NCBI GenBank assembly: GCA_021234155.1 | Contig: JAJEKV010000003.1 | Location: 8,990,413 to 9,054,412, forward strand | Reading direction: 5' to 3' | DNA from: Isoetes taiwanensis | Taxonomy: Eukaryota; Streptophyta; Lycopodiopsida; Isoetales; Isoetaceae | Length of the DNA stretch: 64,000 nt | In this document: positions 11,453-23,662 of the stretch, piece by piece | Layout of the letters: each line of letters opens with the position of its first letter | Position numbering within the stretch: the first letter of the stretch is position 1 | Notes under the pieces: generated by a model | Told to the model about the DNA's origin: nothing | The model's database searches: none | Seen by the model: only the letters and a program-made list of their open reading frames with translations | Made by a program: the position numbers and the translations under genes

Positions 11453-11477
11453 AATGATCTCGGTAGAACCTCCAAAA
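11453..11477 (-). promoter_or_regulatory. Candidate primer-binding site
   Basis: Directly inside the 5' LTR the coding strand reads ttttggaggttctaccgaga. The TGG start is as expected for pairing with the CCA end of a tRNA. I cannot name the tRNA from memory. Confidence 0.5.
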
Positions 11478-14026
11478 TGTTGAAGGTGTTCCTGGCAAAA
11501 CCTTCAACCTCAGTGGTTTAGAACCTCCAGGTTGCTTGAGGCAACCACTTTGAGTGCAAAGATTCCAAAAATAGTGCACAAAAGTTCACTGGGAGTATGT
11601 TTCCCTGAAGGCAAAAAAGTCTGCTTCACAAAATAACTTGCAGAATATGATATATAAAGCTATGGATGTGGACGTCTCTCCTCAAGATGCTCAACACTTG
11701 ACACTAACAGATTGCAAAAACTCAGCAAGGTCTGAGCAGGTTAGATAGGTCAAAATTAGATCACTGACCCAGTCAATTTTTGGTCAATGTCCCTGGCAGA
11801 GAGCTAAAATTTGAAACTCGATATTGGCAAGGAATTTTCTGGAGTTACCAACTCTATTCTGCTCAGATTTGTCTGCACAATAGGGGCCAAGTCTTCCTTT
11901 TGACGGAAAGGAACTTAATTTTTTCTTTTGATGATTTTTTGCCTAGGACTATGAGAAATGAACAATGTTGAAAGAAGATATTTTCTAATGAAGGATTGCA
12001 CGCGTGTTTAGCATTGCCTTGTTCAACATACTTAGTTTGGCATGATTGATGCTCAAACTCTCTCTTCTATGCTCAATGCCTGTTGTGTAATACCACTGGA
12101 TCTAAGGATGTTTGCTCAAATTGGTATTGTAATTTTGCCTTGACAGGAATTTGGCTTTTGCCCTTTCTAAAGAGATGCTACATAGGCAGACTACACATAT
12201 CTGACAATTTGGATAGACACAAGATGCCTAGCCTCTGATAATCGTTTACTTGTGGGAATGAGTCTCAATGCAACACAAACAGATTACTACAAAGGTCGGA
12301 TTTTCAATTAAATCAAACACTCAAGAGATACAATGTAATATCCCAAGCTCGTGGTCTTGGGCACAGGATCAAATAGGTACACATTCAGAAAATTCAGAGA
12401 ATTGAGTCAATAATCTGGATCATAGGTCAACATTGGAGGTCAGAATCAAGCTCAGGATCATCAAGCCGGTCCTTCTTCAAAGCCAGAAAACACTTCTTTG
12501 CCTCAAAGCCCTCGAATCTCTTCTGTGCAGAGAAGCCCCTTTTGTAAATGCTCTGTTCCGTTGAGATCTTGATCATTTCCCCTCAATCTTCTGTCTTTTA
12601 GCTCGCAATAAGCATTCTTGGCATTAAACATGGTGATTCGGCCAGTTTAGGTCATGATTTACTAGTTTGTTAGGCCGAATTAACTGGATCTTGGCGTTTT
12701 CCGGATTTAGGGTTCATATGGGTTCAGGCGAAATATCCCACAGGCTCAATCAGATTTGGCGACCAAGGTATATAACGAGAAGAAAATCCAATATTTCTGA
12801 TTATTGCGTGCAATATCCACGTGAGATCCGGTACCTCCACCGCCCCACACGCCCGGATGTTCCACGCGGCATGGGGGATTTAATGGAAAGAGAAATTAGA
12901 AATGGGGGGTAGATAGGAAAAACTTTTTGCACCCCTAAGCCCTATGGCACGATTCCCTAGGAAGTATCTATAATGCCCAAGATAAAGCCTTTTTTCAAAA
13001 TTCTTTTTTCCTGAGGGAATCTTTTTTTTGTACCCTATAAGATTCTGGAATCTCTTCTCACAATGGAGCTTTTTTGAATTTGGCAAAAAAGAGCTAAGGA
13101 GTGGATGATGTGGCATTTGGAAATGATGACAAGGCTAGGTGGTGTGATGTGGCCAATGGGAATGATGACGTGTTAGCCAACTTGAATTTGAAAATTCTTT
13201 CTAGTCAAAAATTTTGGGTGATGTGGAGATGATGTGTATGACAAGTGTGGAGTGATGAGGTGTCAATGGTAATGTGGCAACAATGATGCTAGTTAGATGC
13301 TTTGATGTGGATTTTGATTTGCATATTGGAGTTTGACATGAGATGGCTAGAATGATGATGAGTGTGATGACTTGGCACATGAGGTGAGGTGTAAAGTGAC
13401 TTGGCACATGAGGTGAGGTGTAAGGTGACTTAGCCCATCAAGTGTAGGAGCCAATTTCTTTTTATGGAGCAATTATAGCACCTCCTAGGGCACACTTGAA
13501 TCTTGAGCACTTCCTTAGGATTTTTTGCAACTTTCTTTTAACTTTGGTCAAGTTGCATGGGATGTTGACTTCTGAGCGAAATTTTGACCAAGTCAAGTCA
13601 CCTTTGAACTAGTGGATGATGGAGCAAGTGGGTGTTTCATGAAGGTGTGTTTTGACTAGAAAGAACTTTCAAGGTCAAGTTTGACTTTGGGAGGTATATG
13701 AGCAAGGAGTCAAAGTTCAATGGTATTTTAGGATGGTGGAGAAAATGGAGAAAGGGATCAAAATGCCAAAGATGCCAAGATCACAAATAGCTACATACCA
13801 TGGAATATTCTTCAAGGGGTCTTCTTTCTCCTCTTTTCTTCATTTCCTTTGCTTGTTTGACCTTTTGTATCTCTTGAGTGACTTGAGTCAATTGTCCTTC
13901 CTTTGCTCTTCAAACTTTGATGTATGCTAGTGAAGCATCTTCCTATTGTCTTGCAAACCAAATCAAGATGAGAGGATTAGTGCAAACATGTGCTTGGCTC
14001 TTCCATGCTGCCATGGCATGGCAGCA
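11478..14026 (-). repeat. 5' LTR of the gypsy element (right end)
   Basis: This 2549-bp LTR pairs with 2865-5420. Because the element is on the minus strand, transcription should start inside this copy and run leftward. It is followed by GTTAC, matching the left flank GTTAT in four of five bases. Confidence 0.93.
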
Positions 14027-14031
14027 GTTAC

Positions 14032-14117
14032 ATAAGTGACCTTCCTTGTAACGTGGAGGAGAGTTAGGGGTCATTCTATGACACACCTCTTAATCCGAGT
14101 CGAGGCAGAGATGTCGC

Positions 14118-14156
<39 letters not shown>
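14032..14156 (+). mobile_element. Poly(A)-tailed retroposon 3' end (relic)
   Basis: A short unique segment ends in a run of 36 A (14121-14156), the signature of a LINE- or SINE-mediated insertion on the plus strand. The body upstream is cut by the gypsy insertion and too short to classify. Confidence 0.4.
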
Positions 14157-14157
<1 letters not shown>

Positions 14158-15390
14158 AGAATGTTTGTAGTTGTACTTCCCGATAAAGAAAGTATGCCAA
14201 AATGCCCCCTAACTGTCCTTTACGTGTTTTTAGACCTCTTTTGGATATACAATGTTTTACATATTTTACTCCACATGCCCTCCATCATATTTACTTGGTT
14301 GTGCTCTTGGCATTGATGACTTCAACGATGTGCAGGATAAATGAGTGAAAAACCATATATTGTAACTTGACTTATATCTCGTACAATTTGGTTAAGAATT
14401 TTCCTTGTCGTTCTTATTTACTATTTGCCATTTGTCATGGTAAAGGGAAAGTAAATGGACTGTGATGATTAGCTATAAATGGGCATGACAAAGAAGCAAT
14501 AATTCTATATATACATGCATAAGCAGACAAACTCAATGTAGGCACCCCACTATCAAAGAAAGACAAATGTGACGGACCTAGCCCCTTGGACTGGGCCGTC
14601 ACGTTGGATAATAGATGCGGAACAAACACTACACAACTCTTAACTAGACAACACATGCTCATGCGTATAATATAACTCGACAAAGTGCTTTTATTCAGCA
14701 CTGCTCCCTGGCCATGAGTTATGAATCCAGCTAGTGATATTTGCAATGGAAAAGACCTTGCAACAGACTTGGCCTCATATGAGGTCACAGAGGAGGAGTC
14801 AGATGAGTTCTCCTCTGTGAAGTACTCATCCCCAGATTTTCCATCCAGAGTCCGGATTCGGGGAACCGGCTGTTCATAGTAGAGCTGCTAAAACAAAGAG
14901 GTCAACATTTCGTACACCCTCGCTTTGGAGATCATCTCCGGCTCATCCTGGGTCTCCCGGTACCACCACGTCGTGAAAGAGTCGAGATGAAGAACTATGA
15001 TGACTTCAGAACATGTCATCTTGAACAACACATACACAATAGGGGTTAGTCCACAAGGACTAAGTGGGGAGGAAGCTTTAAAAGAGCATTCAAAACATGA
15101 ATATTACCATACATCAATAGAAAGAATGATGTTTAGCTGCTCATGATGTTACAGCTAGAGAGCCAAACTTCTATAGCAAGAGGCCGAATTTGAATGACCC
15201 AATTGATTATTCATGCATGACAACTACAGGCGGAATGTGCAAAAGCACAGGTGCATACAGGTGAAAACTAAAGAGGACCATCATAATTTGCGACAGTACC
15301 TCGATGCTTGCTTTCTCGGCAATCTTTGGATGCTAGTGCCTTGGAACATGTTAAGATATCACACTATTAGCTCCAGGTTAATGCAATGTT
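14157..15390. other. No gene seen; possible retroelement debris
   Basis: An imperfect palindromic motif near 14572-14605 (gacggacctagcccc...gggccgtcac) and a 117-codon minus-strand open frame (14435-14788) occur here. The protein does not resemble a family. I see no gene. Confidence 0.4.
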
Positions 15391-15393
15391 TAC

Positions 15394-15705
15394 ATGGAGT
15401 CCACAGTGTTACCTATGTACACATCTCAAATTCGCACAGGTACACATCGCCTGCGAATGGAGACAGTTAGATGGGCTCGAGAGGCGGACAAGAATCCTTG
15501 TCAGTGTTGCACCATAGTGCCATTGAGGATGAATGCTACACTACAATACTATCCAACATTCAATCACATCCGAGCACGCTATACTGAGTTGGTTCGGCCT
15601 AATCAGCCGCTTCATGCACTGCTGGATACAACCTCAGTGGGTTTGTTAAGATCTTTTCTCCAAACATCACGGATCCACACACTTAGTCCTCAAACATGCC
15701 ACTGA
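15394..15705 (+). pseudogene. C-terminal fragment of a LINE-type retrotransposon ORF2
   Basis: The frame reads RTGTHRLRMETVRW, then CQCC and, after a gap, YYPTFNHIRARYTEL. This matches the pattern at the very C-terminus of LINE reverse transcriptase proteins: a THRLxIExGRW motif, a C-x2-C knuckle, then the FLxxCPAYxxIRxxY segment. The second Cys/His pair (HxxxxC) is degenerate here. No reverse transcriptase motifs remain upstream, so this is a 5'-truncated relic, as is usual for LINEs. Confidence 0.6.
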
Positions 15706-17088
15706 GGTTAAAATGTATCATAATGTATCATTAGACAATCATTCAGCGTGCTTATTATTGCCAAGGTTTTTCCATCGAAAACCCTTTGAGGCGGGGGTTT
15801 CTAATCCTAGCTGTAATTTGCTTGCTATATCCTTTGTTTGAGTTCCATAGACCAATTGATCTCTGCGAACGATAAAAATCAATTCAATTCAACTCAATTC
15901 ATAGTATTTGCTGCAGCAGTAAAAGAAAGTCACCTGTACTTTCTTCGTAGAACAAAACAACTAGACAGAGACAAAGTGGCCCTTGCCTTTAACATTATCA
16001 ATTTTAAGAGATTTTCTAGTTTTGTGAAAGCTCATGCTATATAACCCTCGTGATGCACATGTGAGCATCTGTTATCTTTTCATAATGTCATATCTGATGG
16101 AAGTTCCTCTATATTATTTACACTCAAATAGCATGATCATGCCAAAGCTTGCGAGTGAAAAAAAACAATGCCAATGATAAATCTTCACAAAAGCCATCCT
16201 GATGTGAGTTGCATCAAAGTGTAACTGAAGTTCCACTAGTCTATAATAAAACCTGACTTGTGAAACCAACATGCTATTTTACCACTATCATAATAGAATT
16301 GATGGCAGACTCTAGTAACATAAAAGATCACAGATGTCTTATCTAAGCTTTTGATGCCTCTAGTATATGTCCTATATGAAAAAAGACAATAAAACCATTC
16401 CGTCAGCAGAAAGGAAAAGTCATTTACAAAGCTTTGAGATGAAACAAAGGCATGGACAAATCATGGTATTATGTAACAAGGGCATGTAAAACAGATGAAG
16501 CATTTGTTCCTCTAAAAGATAGAAGGTATTAGCAAAAAGATAGAAGATGCATTTTAGCATATTGTGTGATCTGTTTTAGCAAAACATCGCCCAACATGCA
16601 TTGACAATTCCAATAGAGGCACCTCTTCTAGTACAGGCAGCTTTAACGACATTTAATAAACTTCTTCGCTCTTGATTATCCCTTTATTGCATCATCTTTA
16701 TGTGCCCACAGATAAATATGGGCATCTCCAATTTTTAGAAGCATAATATAATGAGATGACATTCATCTCCTTTATCTCAATTCAAAAATATATGCTACAC
16801 AGATAAGCATGGACATCTCCAATTTTTAGAAGCTACAATGTGCAATAATGAGATGACATTTTTAAATAAAATGAGCTTGATTAACAAACAATTTAAGTGA
16901 CGGGGAATACCGTAATGAAGGCAAGGTTCCATCGGCATGCGATAGATGCAATATAGCATATATGGTTGCAAAGAGAGCAAGTTACATTCCTAGAATAATA
17001 TGGGAAATGTGACGTACTTGCTTCTAGCCCTTTCAAGTATCGCTGCTGGAACTTCAGAGCTATAAGAATCTTTTTGATTTATGAGGGT
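15706..17088. other. No gene seen
   Basis: AT-rich sequence without convincing coding frames. A motif near 15761-15815 (ggtttttccatcgaaaaccc) resembles the segment at 26663-26705 and looks like part of a shared LTR-type repeat. A duplicated phrase (agataaatatgggcatctccaatttttagaagc) occurs near 16710 and 16801. Confidence 0.4.
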
Positions 17089-17264
17089 CTTGCTTGAGCA
17101 GGATCTGTCAAGTGTCTTACATCCTTGTATAGAATCTTCTACTGAGGAAGAAGCGTCATTCTTTTAAGAACGGAATGGCTTGCTTGAGTAGGACCTAGCA
17201 AGTGTCTTGCTTCCTTACATAGAAGCTTCTAGTGAGGAAGAAGGCATCCTTTAAGAAGGGAATA
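17089..17264 (+). repeat. Two-copy tandem duplication, 90-bp period
   Basis: The phrase cttgcttgagca/taggac... starts at 17089 and again at 17179 and runs through gaggaagaag...tttaagaa in both. The copies differ at many positions, so the duplication is old. Confidence 0.75.
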
Positions 17265-17991
17265 CATATGGAACACTGCAGAATAATAGGAAAACCAATA
17301 TGCCATTGCGAAGTTCACAGCCTTTAAAATGATGCATTTACTTGGGTTGTAAAACTAAAACTCATATTGGAAGAAACTACAAATAGAATTACTTTATGCT
17401 CAAGAATACCTGATACGACCATATATGACGCTTTTTTGGTTATAGATGATGAGTCATAGACAAAAAGTAAATTCTGTGTTTCATATATTTTATAGAATTT
17501 GGGCTAACACAGATTTGGGCTAAACAAAATGGGAAATTTTACACCCCACAATAAGGTTATTGTACCATTTTGAGTTTGGATCTACATTCTGCAAGCACAT
17601 ATTTAATTTAACATGGTTAAGTATGAAGAAGGCTCTCCCGTGGTTATAGACAAAGCTAAATCCTATATTTTAAGTTGCTCAAAGGTATTACTTCATCAGG
17701 TCCTTTTTTTTTGTTCTCAAGCTTCAGATCTGGTGAATTGGCCTGCGCAGGAAAAGGGAGAATTTTTCAATTTGTACATCTACCTTTTTCTGGTGCGATT
17801 ATGCCCCCCCCCCCCTCCCCAAAAAAAAAAAATAAAATGCATATTGCAGTAAATACTCTTGAAAAGATGGACAATTTGCTAGAGCATTCCATAGTTTAGA
17901 TGATGTGTCCATTAACATGGAGCATCAACTCCCTTGGATGTTTTTCATTGCTTTCAATGTTAACCATTGTCAATGTATCATTAGTTTTTAG
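17265..17991. other. No gene seen; C-run/A-run tract
   Basis: Contains a pyrimidine-purine junction near 17804-17833 (C-rich run followed by A-run). No coding support. Confidence 0.4.
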
Positions 17992-18109
17992 ATCTTGCAA
18001 ATGGCATATAATCTCAAGAAGTTGTTTCTTAATTGTTGAAGTAAAATTACATCTTGCAAATGGCATGTAATCTCAAGGTGTTGCTTCCTAATTGTTGAAG
18101 TAAAATTAC
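17992..18109 (+). repeat. Two-copy tandem duplication, 59-bp period
   Basis: Units starting atcttgcaaatggcat at 17992 and 18051 and ending gttgaagtaaaattac are adjacent and differ at about six positions. Confidence 0.85.
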
Positions 18110-18588
18110 ACTAGTCATTGTTGTTTAACTAGTTTGTGGATATGATGCATCTTATAGGTGAAGATGTAACAAGTCAGCCCTTCCTAATCCATTAAGAAAT
18201 GTAGAAGTTTGTCACATACTTTTGTAATGTTTAGTGGTAAAGCCAGTATGAGTGCATAATCTCTCATGTGGTATATTAATCTGCTTGATTCAATTCAACT
18301 GATCTAGAAAAACAACATATTGGGTCTTCCAGGCAATTCAATTCATCGAGAGAAACAAAATATTGGATATTCGCGTAATTGTTGGGCACAAACATTTGGT
18401 TTGAGATAGTTGGTAGGGACTTGTAATTGTCTCATATTTTTGCCCCCTAAGTCAGATCCATGTCAGTTGCATGTCCTAAAGTCACACACATATAAAAAAA
18501 AAAAAAAAAACCAAGCAAAAAATTCAAGAAATAGTGCCTACTTTGGCTTTATGTGCTTGGGTGATACTTGATGTTCATCAGCAATCCT

Positions 18589-19613
18589 TTAAACTGTAAT
18601 CAAGCTGGGAGTGAACTTTATTTCAATGACACCTGCATATGCACCTTCCATTAATCCTCCAAACTCCCAACAACCATTTCTCATATCGTAATTCGCCAAA
18701 GCCATCTTCTCCGAAGACAGGTTTATCATGATCCTAACAACATCCCCTGAGCAATGTGAATACCACTCTAATTTCTGGCAGCTAGTCTCGAGCTTATGTT
18801 GTGCCAGGAATGCTTTGATGTCAAGTTTAGCCAACAAATCCCACAGGATGATGCCCTTGGAATAGAACTTCTCCTTCCAAAGTGTGACCCAGGGCCAGAT
18901 TTCAGACACGAAGATTGGCACCTCCTTGCAAAGCATAATGTCTTTCCAATCTGCATGTTTGCGTGACAAATTCTTTCACCCTCAAAAAGGGTGAAAGGCA
19001 ATTTGTCAAAAAGGGGCCTCGACAAAAGTGGGACCAAGTTTATCTTGAAAGGGCCCATTTAATGAAACAGGGTTCCCCTTGCTCCAAGTATTTGCTGTTG
19101 AATTAATATTTCGGTGTGCAACCTATTTTGGTCTGCATCTGCATCTGGTAATCCTAGTGCCAGGATCTTAAAGGCAGCTGGTGATGTTGAGGTATCCACA
19201 CTCATAACCGCTGGGAAAAATAATTTGGAAGGAGGAGGAATTATTTTCCAGTTATCCTTGATTGGATTCCCAACCCTGATCTTCATATCCCACTTATCAA
19301 GATCATGCCAAGCTTGATAATGCCAAGCCCTAGCACAGACTATGCCTTTGTCAAAACACACTATGGCCTCGCCATGTTCAAGCATGGCGTTCAGGACCTT
19401 GTAGGGGCCATTCTGAAACACTAGCCCTTTATTCGGATAATATGGTGTTTTCGTATGGTAGCACATCCTGCTTCTTAGATAACCCCACAGACTCTGCCTA
19501 TGTTGGAGCCTTGCAAAACACTCTGAGAACAAAATTGCATCTTTCCATGCCTTGCACACAAGCAAGCATGACCCAAAAAGATCCTCAATTCGCATGCATG
19601 CCAAAATGCTCAA
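18589..19613 (-). pseudogene. F-box protein gene, broken
   Basis: F-box proteins are the substrate-binding subunits of SCF ubiquitin ligases. The minus-strand frame begins near the end of an F-box motif: IEDLFGSCLLVCKAWKDAI followed by FSECFARLQ, where family members have an LxxVCKxWxxxI pattern. The upstream LPxxLxxxIL part of the F-box is missing and replaced by a short tandem repeat of atgctcaattgaa (19607-19632). About 170 residues follow without recognisable kelch signatures, then an in-frame TAA at about 19059, a continuation to about 18970, and a frameshift into a 126-codon frame (18589-18969) with WKDIMLCKEVPIFVSEIWPW. Two lesions plus a truncated F-box argue for a pseudogene. Introns could explain one lesion but not the lost start. 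Confidence 0.65.
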
Positions 19614-19639
19614 TTGAAATGCTCAATTGAATGTCAAAA

Positions 19640-21807
19640 GGAATTGGATTATTGCTGTGGTGGCTCTCTGATCTTCGATACTGCCGGCGCTTTTTCATTT
19701 TCTTTCCTATACTGACCCGCTTCCCTCCTCCTTGGCTTTTTGATTTCTTCCTCAGACCGCCTCGTTAAATAATCCCCAAAAGAATACCCAAAAGGTTTAT
19801 CTAAGAAAACCTTTTCTAGCCTATGCAATTACGTTTCGTTTTTCGATTTTTTTCGCCGGGGGAGCAAAAATTTAGAGATCCGCTACTCAGTTGGATATGT
19901 CAGGTAGCCCAAAAATAGGCCAACGATTTTGAACACTAAAGGACCAGTTTTGAAGTTATTCCGAAACAGAGGTATGGTCACGTATGCCGGGCAGTTGTCA
20001 CTGGACCAGATATTGGCATTTATGAAGGTAAGTAGCTCTAGGTAAACATTCTAATCTTTCTCAGTTCTCAAGAAAGGATCCATTTTCAGGATGGTTGGAA
20101 AAATGGCACTACGAAAGGAACCAACAACAGTTCTAGCATCTCTCAATCATGTCAGAGCCATGTATGCTAAGTTTATAGAGGTTAGTTTGCTTACTGTTCT
20201 TCTCATCAACCTATTGCTTTTTGGAAGTCTATGAATTACCGGTGAAGTCCAAAACTCTCCATATCCTTTGGATCCTAATCTACTAGTCAATTTAGTGAGG
20301 GACTAATGCTCACATAGGCTAGCACACAACTGGAAGGGCTTAGACTCACGTTCAGAAAATTAGAAGCTTAAGTATGTTCGCTTAATTGCTAGCTGATGCA
20401 TGGAGAATTGATTGTTGCACAGGAACATAGATTTGCTGACATAGGAAAATCAAGATATCATGTAAAATTCCATCTTCTCAGTAACAACATTCATTATAAT
20501 TTTCAGATTGATTTAGTACATTTAGCAGCAGGGAACTAATACGTCTCTAATGAGTATCGGGGAAGCAAAGGTTGCAGAAGCAAGAGCAGCCCATTAAAAT
20601 TAGGAAGGTGTTCCGCATGGCCAACTCCTTGAATGATACTCTTGTATCGCTCGTATATGTAGCACTTAGCAATAGTGAATGCAGAAATTGACCGTACAAA
20701 AAAGAAAGATCAGAAAATACATCTGATAACATAGATGGAGAGTCCCTTGTTTTTAACATTTTTGTACAAATACGAGTTGAGCCTTTCCTGCACTGTGAGG
20801 CTATCCATGTTGCAGCCAGGTGGGCTTTTTTACCACGTGGATGATGTTTTAACCCTTCGAGATCATTGTTTGCATCATCAGCCATTTCAAGTTTCTTGTT
20901 TCTAACCTAGAAGCTTATAGGCTCTTATTTTGCAGAAGATAAGCATTCGATTCCCTGTCCCGGAAGTTTCATGTTGAGGATCTGGTAGGTCCGTATTTTG
21001 AAAACTTGAGAGCTTTGAATCCTTTCTTGTATCGAAATAGCTCTGCCCTATTAGTGCAACTCTTAGAAATTTCAAAATCAATGAATTATTCTTTTCATTG
21101 GATCGAATTTAATTCATGTACCATTTATGAGAACATTGTATTTGCAGATCCTTGGTTGGGTACAAATCCTTCCACGTTTCTACTCCACTAATGCTTTGCA
21201 AGGATCCCGCTGATGTCTTTTCTATGCCCCTTAGAGCTATCAAATTTGCAAACATCAAGCGAGGTATGCCTTCTCAGCCCAATCGCCTCATCAGACCTGT
21301 TGCCTTGGGGTCCCTTCACTTGCTGAGGCTACTCCACCTAAAATCCAAGATGTTATACTGCTATAGTCGAGATCCTAGACCACAACGTTAAAACAAATTA
21401 GCCATTATATTTGTCAAAAATTAGCTAGTTCAAAGTATACAGGTGAAGCTAGGTATGGATCAGATTAGATGGAGCTGATTAAATGATGCCAAATTGCTAG
21501 GAAAGAAACTAATACCTTGGAGCACTAGGTGGTGCTACTTGTATTCCTAATCTTGTTTGAGTAGTTCATAAAATTTGTTTGTGGTTAATTACTACTGCAT
21601 TTTGCTTCATTGATTGCACTGTAGGCTTTTGACAAGCTATTATAGGTAGGAATAGAGTGTTGAACTTAGCTGCTTATATTTTCCATAGGAACCAGGCCCT
21701 TCAGTAGGGTTATAAGGATGTTAGACATGGATCAGACATGTGTATTATGTCGCAACACTATGACAGTATTGCGAAAGAGATACACTATGTGATCTTCGAT
21801 GAGCAAG
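19640..21807. other. No confirmed gene
   Basis: A minus-strand frame of 112 codons (20547-20885) starts MADDANNDLEGLKHH and has no family resemblance that I recognise. Two plus-strand segments near 20030 and 20170 end in possible splice donors (gaaggtaagt and gaggttagt), hinting at old exons, but no protein can be assembled. Confidence 0.3.
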
Positions 21808-23660
21808 CCTACAAGGAGAAATTACCTTCTGCTTGAAGCTTACTAGATTTGCAGCACAACAAGAACAGAGATTGGCAAAGAATATTAAGATCCTTATGTC
21901 AGCTTCTTGAAAGCAAGGATAGCGATTAGGATGTAGAAAGAAACGGTGGTTTGCATATTTCTTAGGGGTCGGGTCTGGTCTGGTCTGTTACCCAAACAAG
22001 CATAGAAAGAAGTATTTTTTACCGTTGAGAAGATTTAATAGCACTATAAGTTTAATCTTGTCACTATCGAAATACACTCGCAGGTAAGCTACGTAGTTGA
22101 TATGTGTATTTTTTTGTTTTTGAAGTTTGAGTTAAATATCAGGCACACCCAATGTTGAGTACCTTTCAGTCGCTATTACGCTTCTTTTGCATAATGCATT
22201 TTTCAACTGCAGTTTTATCAACTGCAGAACACTTGTACTGCCTAGCATATTGTAAACTTCCTCTACGAAAGTATTCTAGACAATCACATGCACATGCTAT
22301 TTTTATATTGTTGATGTTGCCACAATGCAGTTAACTTCTTGTATCTTACTTGCAGATTGAGAAATGATATAAATCCTTATCTGTGGTAATATAAATTAGG
22401 GGACTATCATCGTCAATTATGCTACCTGACTATCGTCGTCTCTTATGCATAAATTTTAGAGTACCTTGAGACACTAATATGTCTTATGCTACTCTAGATG
22501 AACTAGATGAAAAACTTTTGAAGCTTGCAGCAAAAAACAGCTAGTGAGAGAAGGCGTTCGTGAGAAAGGTGATCTTGAAAATGGCAATTATGTTTTTTAG
22601 CATAACTCCTACATCCAGACTGTTTTTGGCGTCCTTTAGCTCGTTGAAAAGCTTGTTCATACAACTTTCCATCAGCATAATTTTTGTAGGATTCACATAG
22701 ATCAATTTGCACTTGCTCTTCATGCATGTCGAATTGCATTGCGTTGAGGATTCCAATTCAATTTGCACAACCTTTTGGAGAGTAATTTGAAGACTGATAC
22801 ACGGTAGCAAATACGATTGGATGGAAAAAAGGACTGATACAAAATGAGTAATTTAAAGACTGATACACGGTAGCAAATACGATTGGATGGAAAAAAAAGG
22901 ACTGATACAAAATGATAATAAATTTGATTGCTTAAAAAAAAAGAAAAATGCTTACCACTGCTTTTGATGCATTAAGGCGTCTCAACCTGCTCAAGCAGCT
23001 GCGACCTCCTCGGGCATCTACCAATGCCCATCATTCTATAGGTCTATGACGTCTTTAGTAGGAGGTGACTTGGCAGTGTTGGCACTTCGACAATGGCATT
23101 GGGCAATCAAACTCGAATATTTCATGGCCAATCTTTCACTTGTATCTAGCTTACTGGTTATATTTTGCTGTGATCAATCTTGAGCAGTAGAAAAACTGCT
23201 CTTTACCGTCTCTGCAATTAGAAGGCGGATAACTTTGAAAAGTTATAAAGCATGCACTACATTTGCATGCTCAAATAGAAGCATGCAACCTAAAGATGGA
23301 AAGCAGATGATCAAATTCTGTTTTTCCTTATAGATACAGCCAGCTGCCATAACTTCTCTTTGGCACCGTCTCTCCGACTTAAGTCTACCAGTATATTAGG
23401 TAGACTGTGGCCATGTTCTATGGGAAGTCAATGCTTGGCATTGAATTTCTGGGAAAGTAAGGGACGTTTCAATGCAAGCCGGCAATATTCTGAAGGTTTT
23501 GGCTTCGCTGTTGACAAACTAGGTTTGACAGCATGTTCCAAATATTGCTAAATGTTGAGAGACATTCGACATCCAACATCCAATTTTGTAATTAGGAAAA
23601 CGTCCACGTGGCCAAGACAACCTGTTTGGCTAACAAACCAGTTAAACTCAACTCTATGTA
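21808..23660. repeat. Right member of the direct duplication
   Basis: Same order of segments as 1-1250, with an extra ~560 bp at about 22500-23060. The extra part carries a local tandem duplication (agactgatacacggtagcaa at 22791 and 22857). After 23660 the two members have unrelated neighbours. Confidence 0.75.
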
Positions 23661-23662
23661 AT

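Larger units (their letters stand above)
2865..14026 (-). mobile_element. Complete Ty3/gypsy LTR retrotransposon, Tat-like
   Basis: An 11.16-kb element read on the minus strand. Both LTRs begin TG and end CA on the plus strand (tgttgaaggtg ... catggcagca) and diverge sharply outside those points. The flanking 5-mers are GTTAT (2860-2864) and GTTAC (14027-14031), a probable target-site duplication with one change. Domain order on the coding strand is gag, protease, an extra archaeal-type RNase H, reverse transcriptase, degenerate gypsy RNase H, integrase. The LTRs are nearly identical by eye, so insertion is fairly recent, yet pol is interrupted three times (near 9487, 9205 and 7164). It is therefore either already dead or contains homopolymer indel errors. 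No envelope-like frame is seen. Confidence 0.95.

Noticed and set aside
18589-19613. Functional F-box/kelch gene
   Set aside because: Missing F-box start, an in-frame stop and a frameshift.
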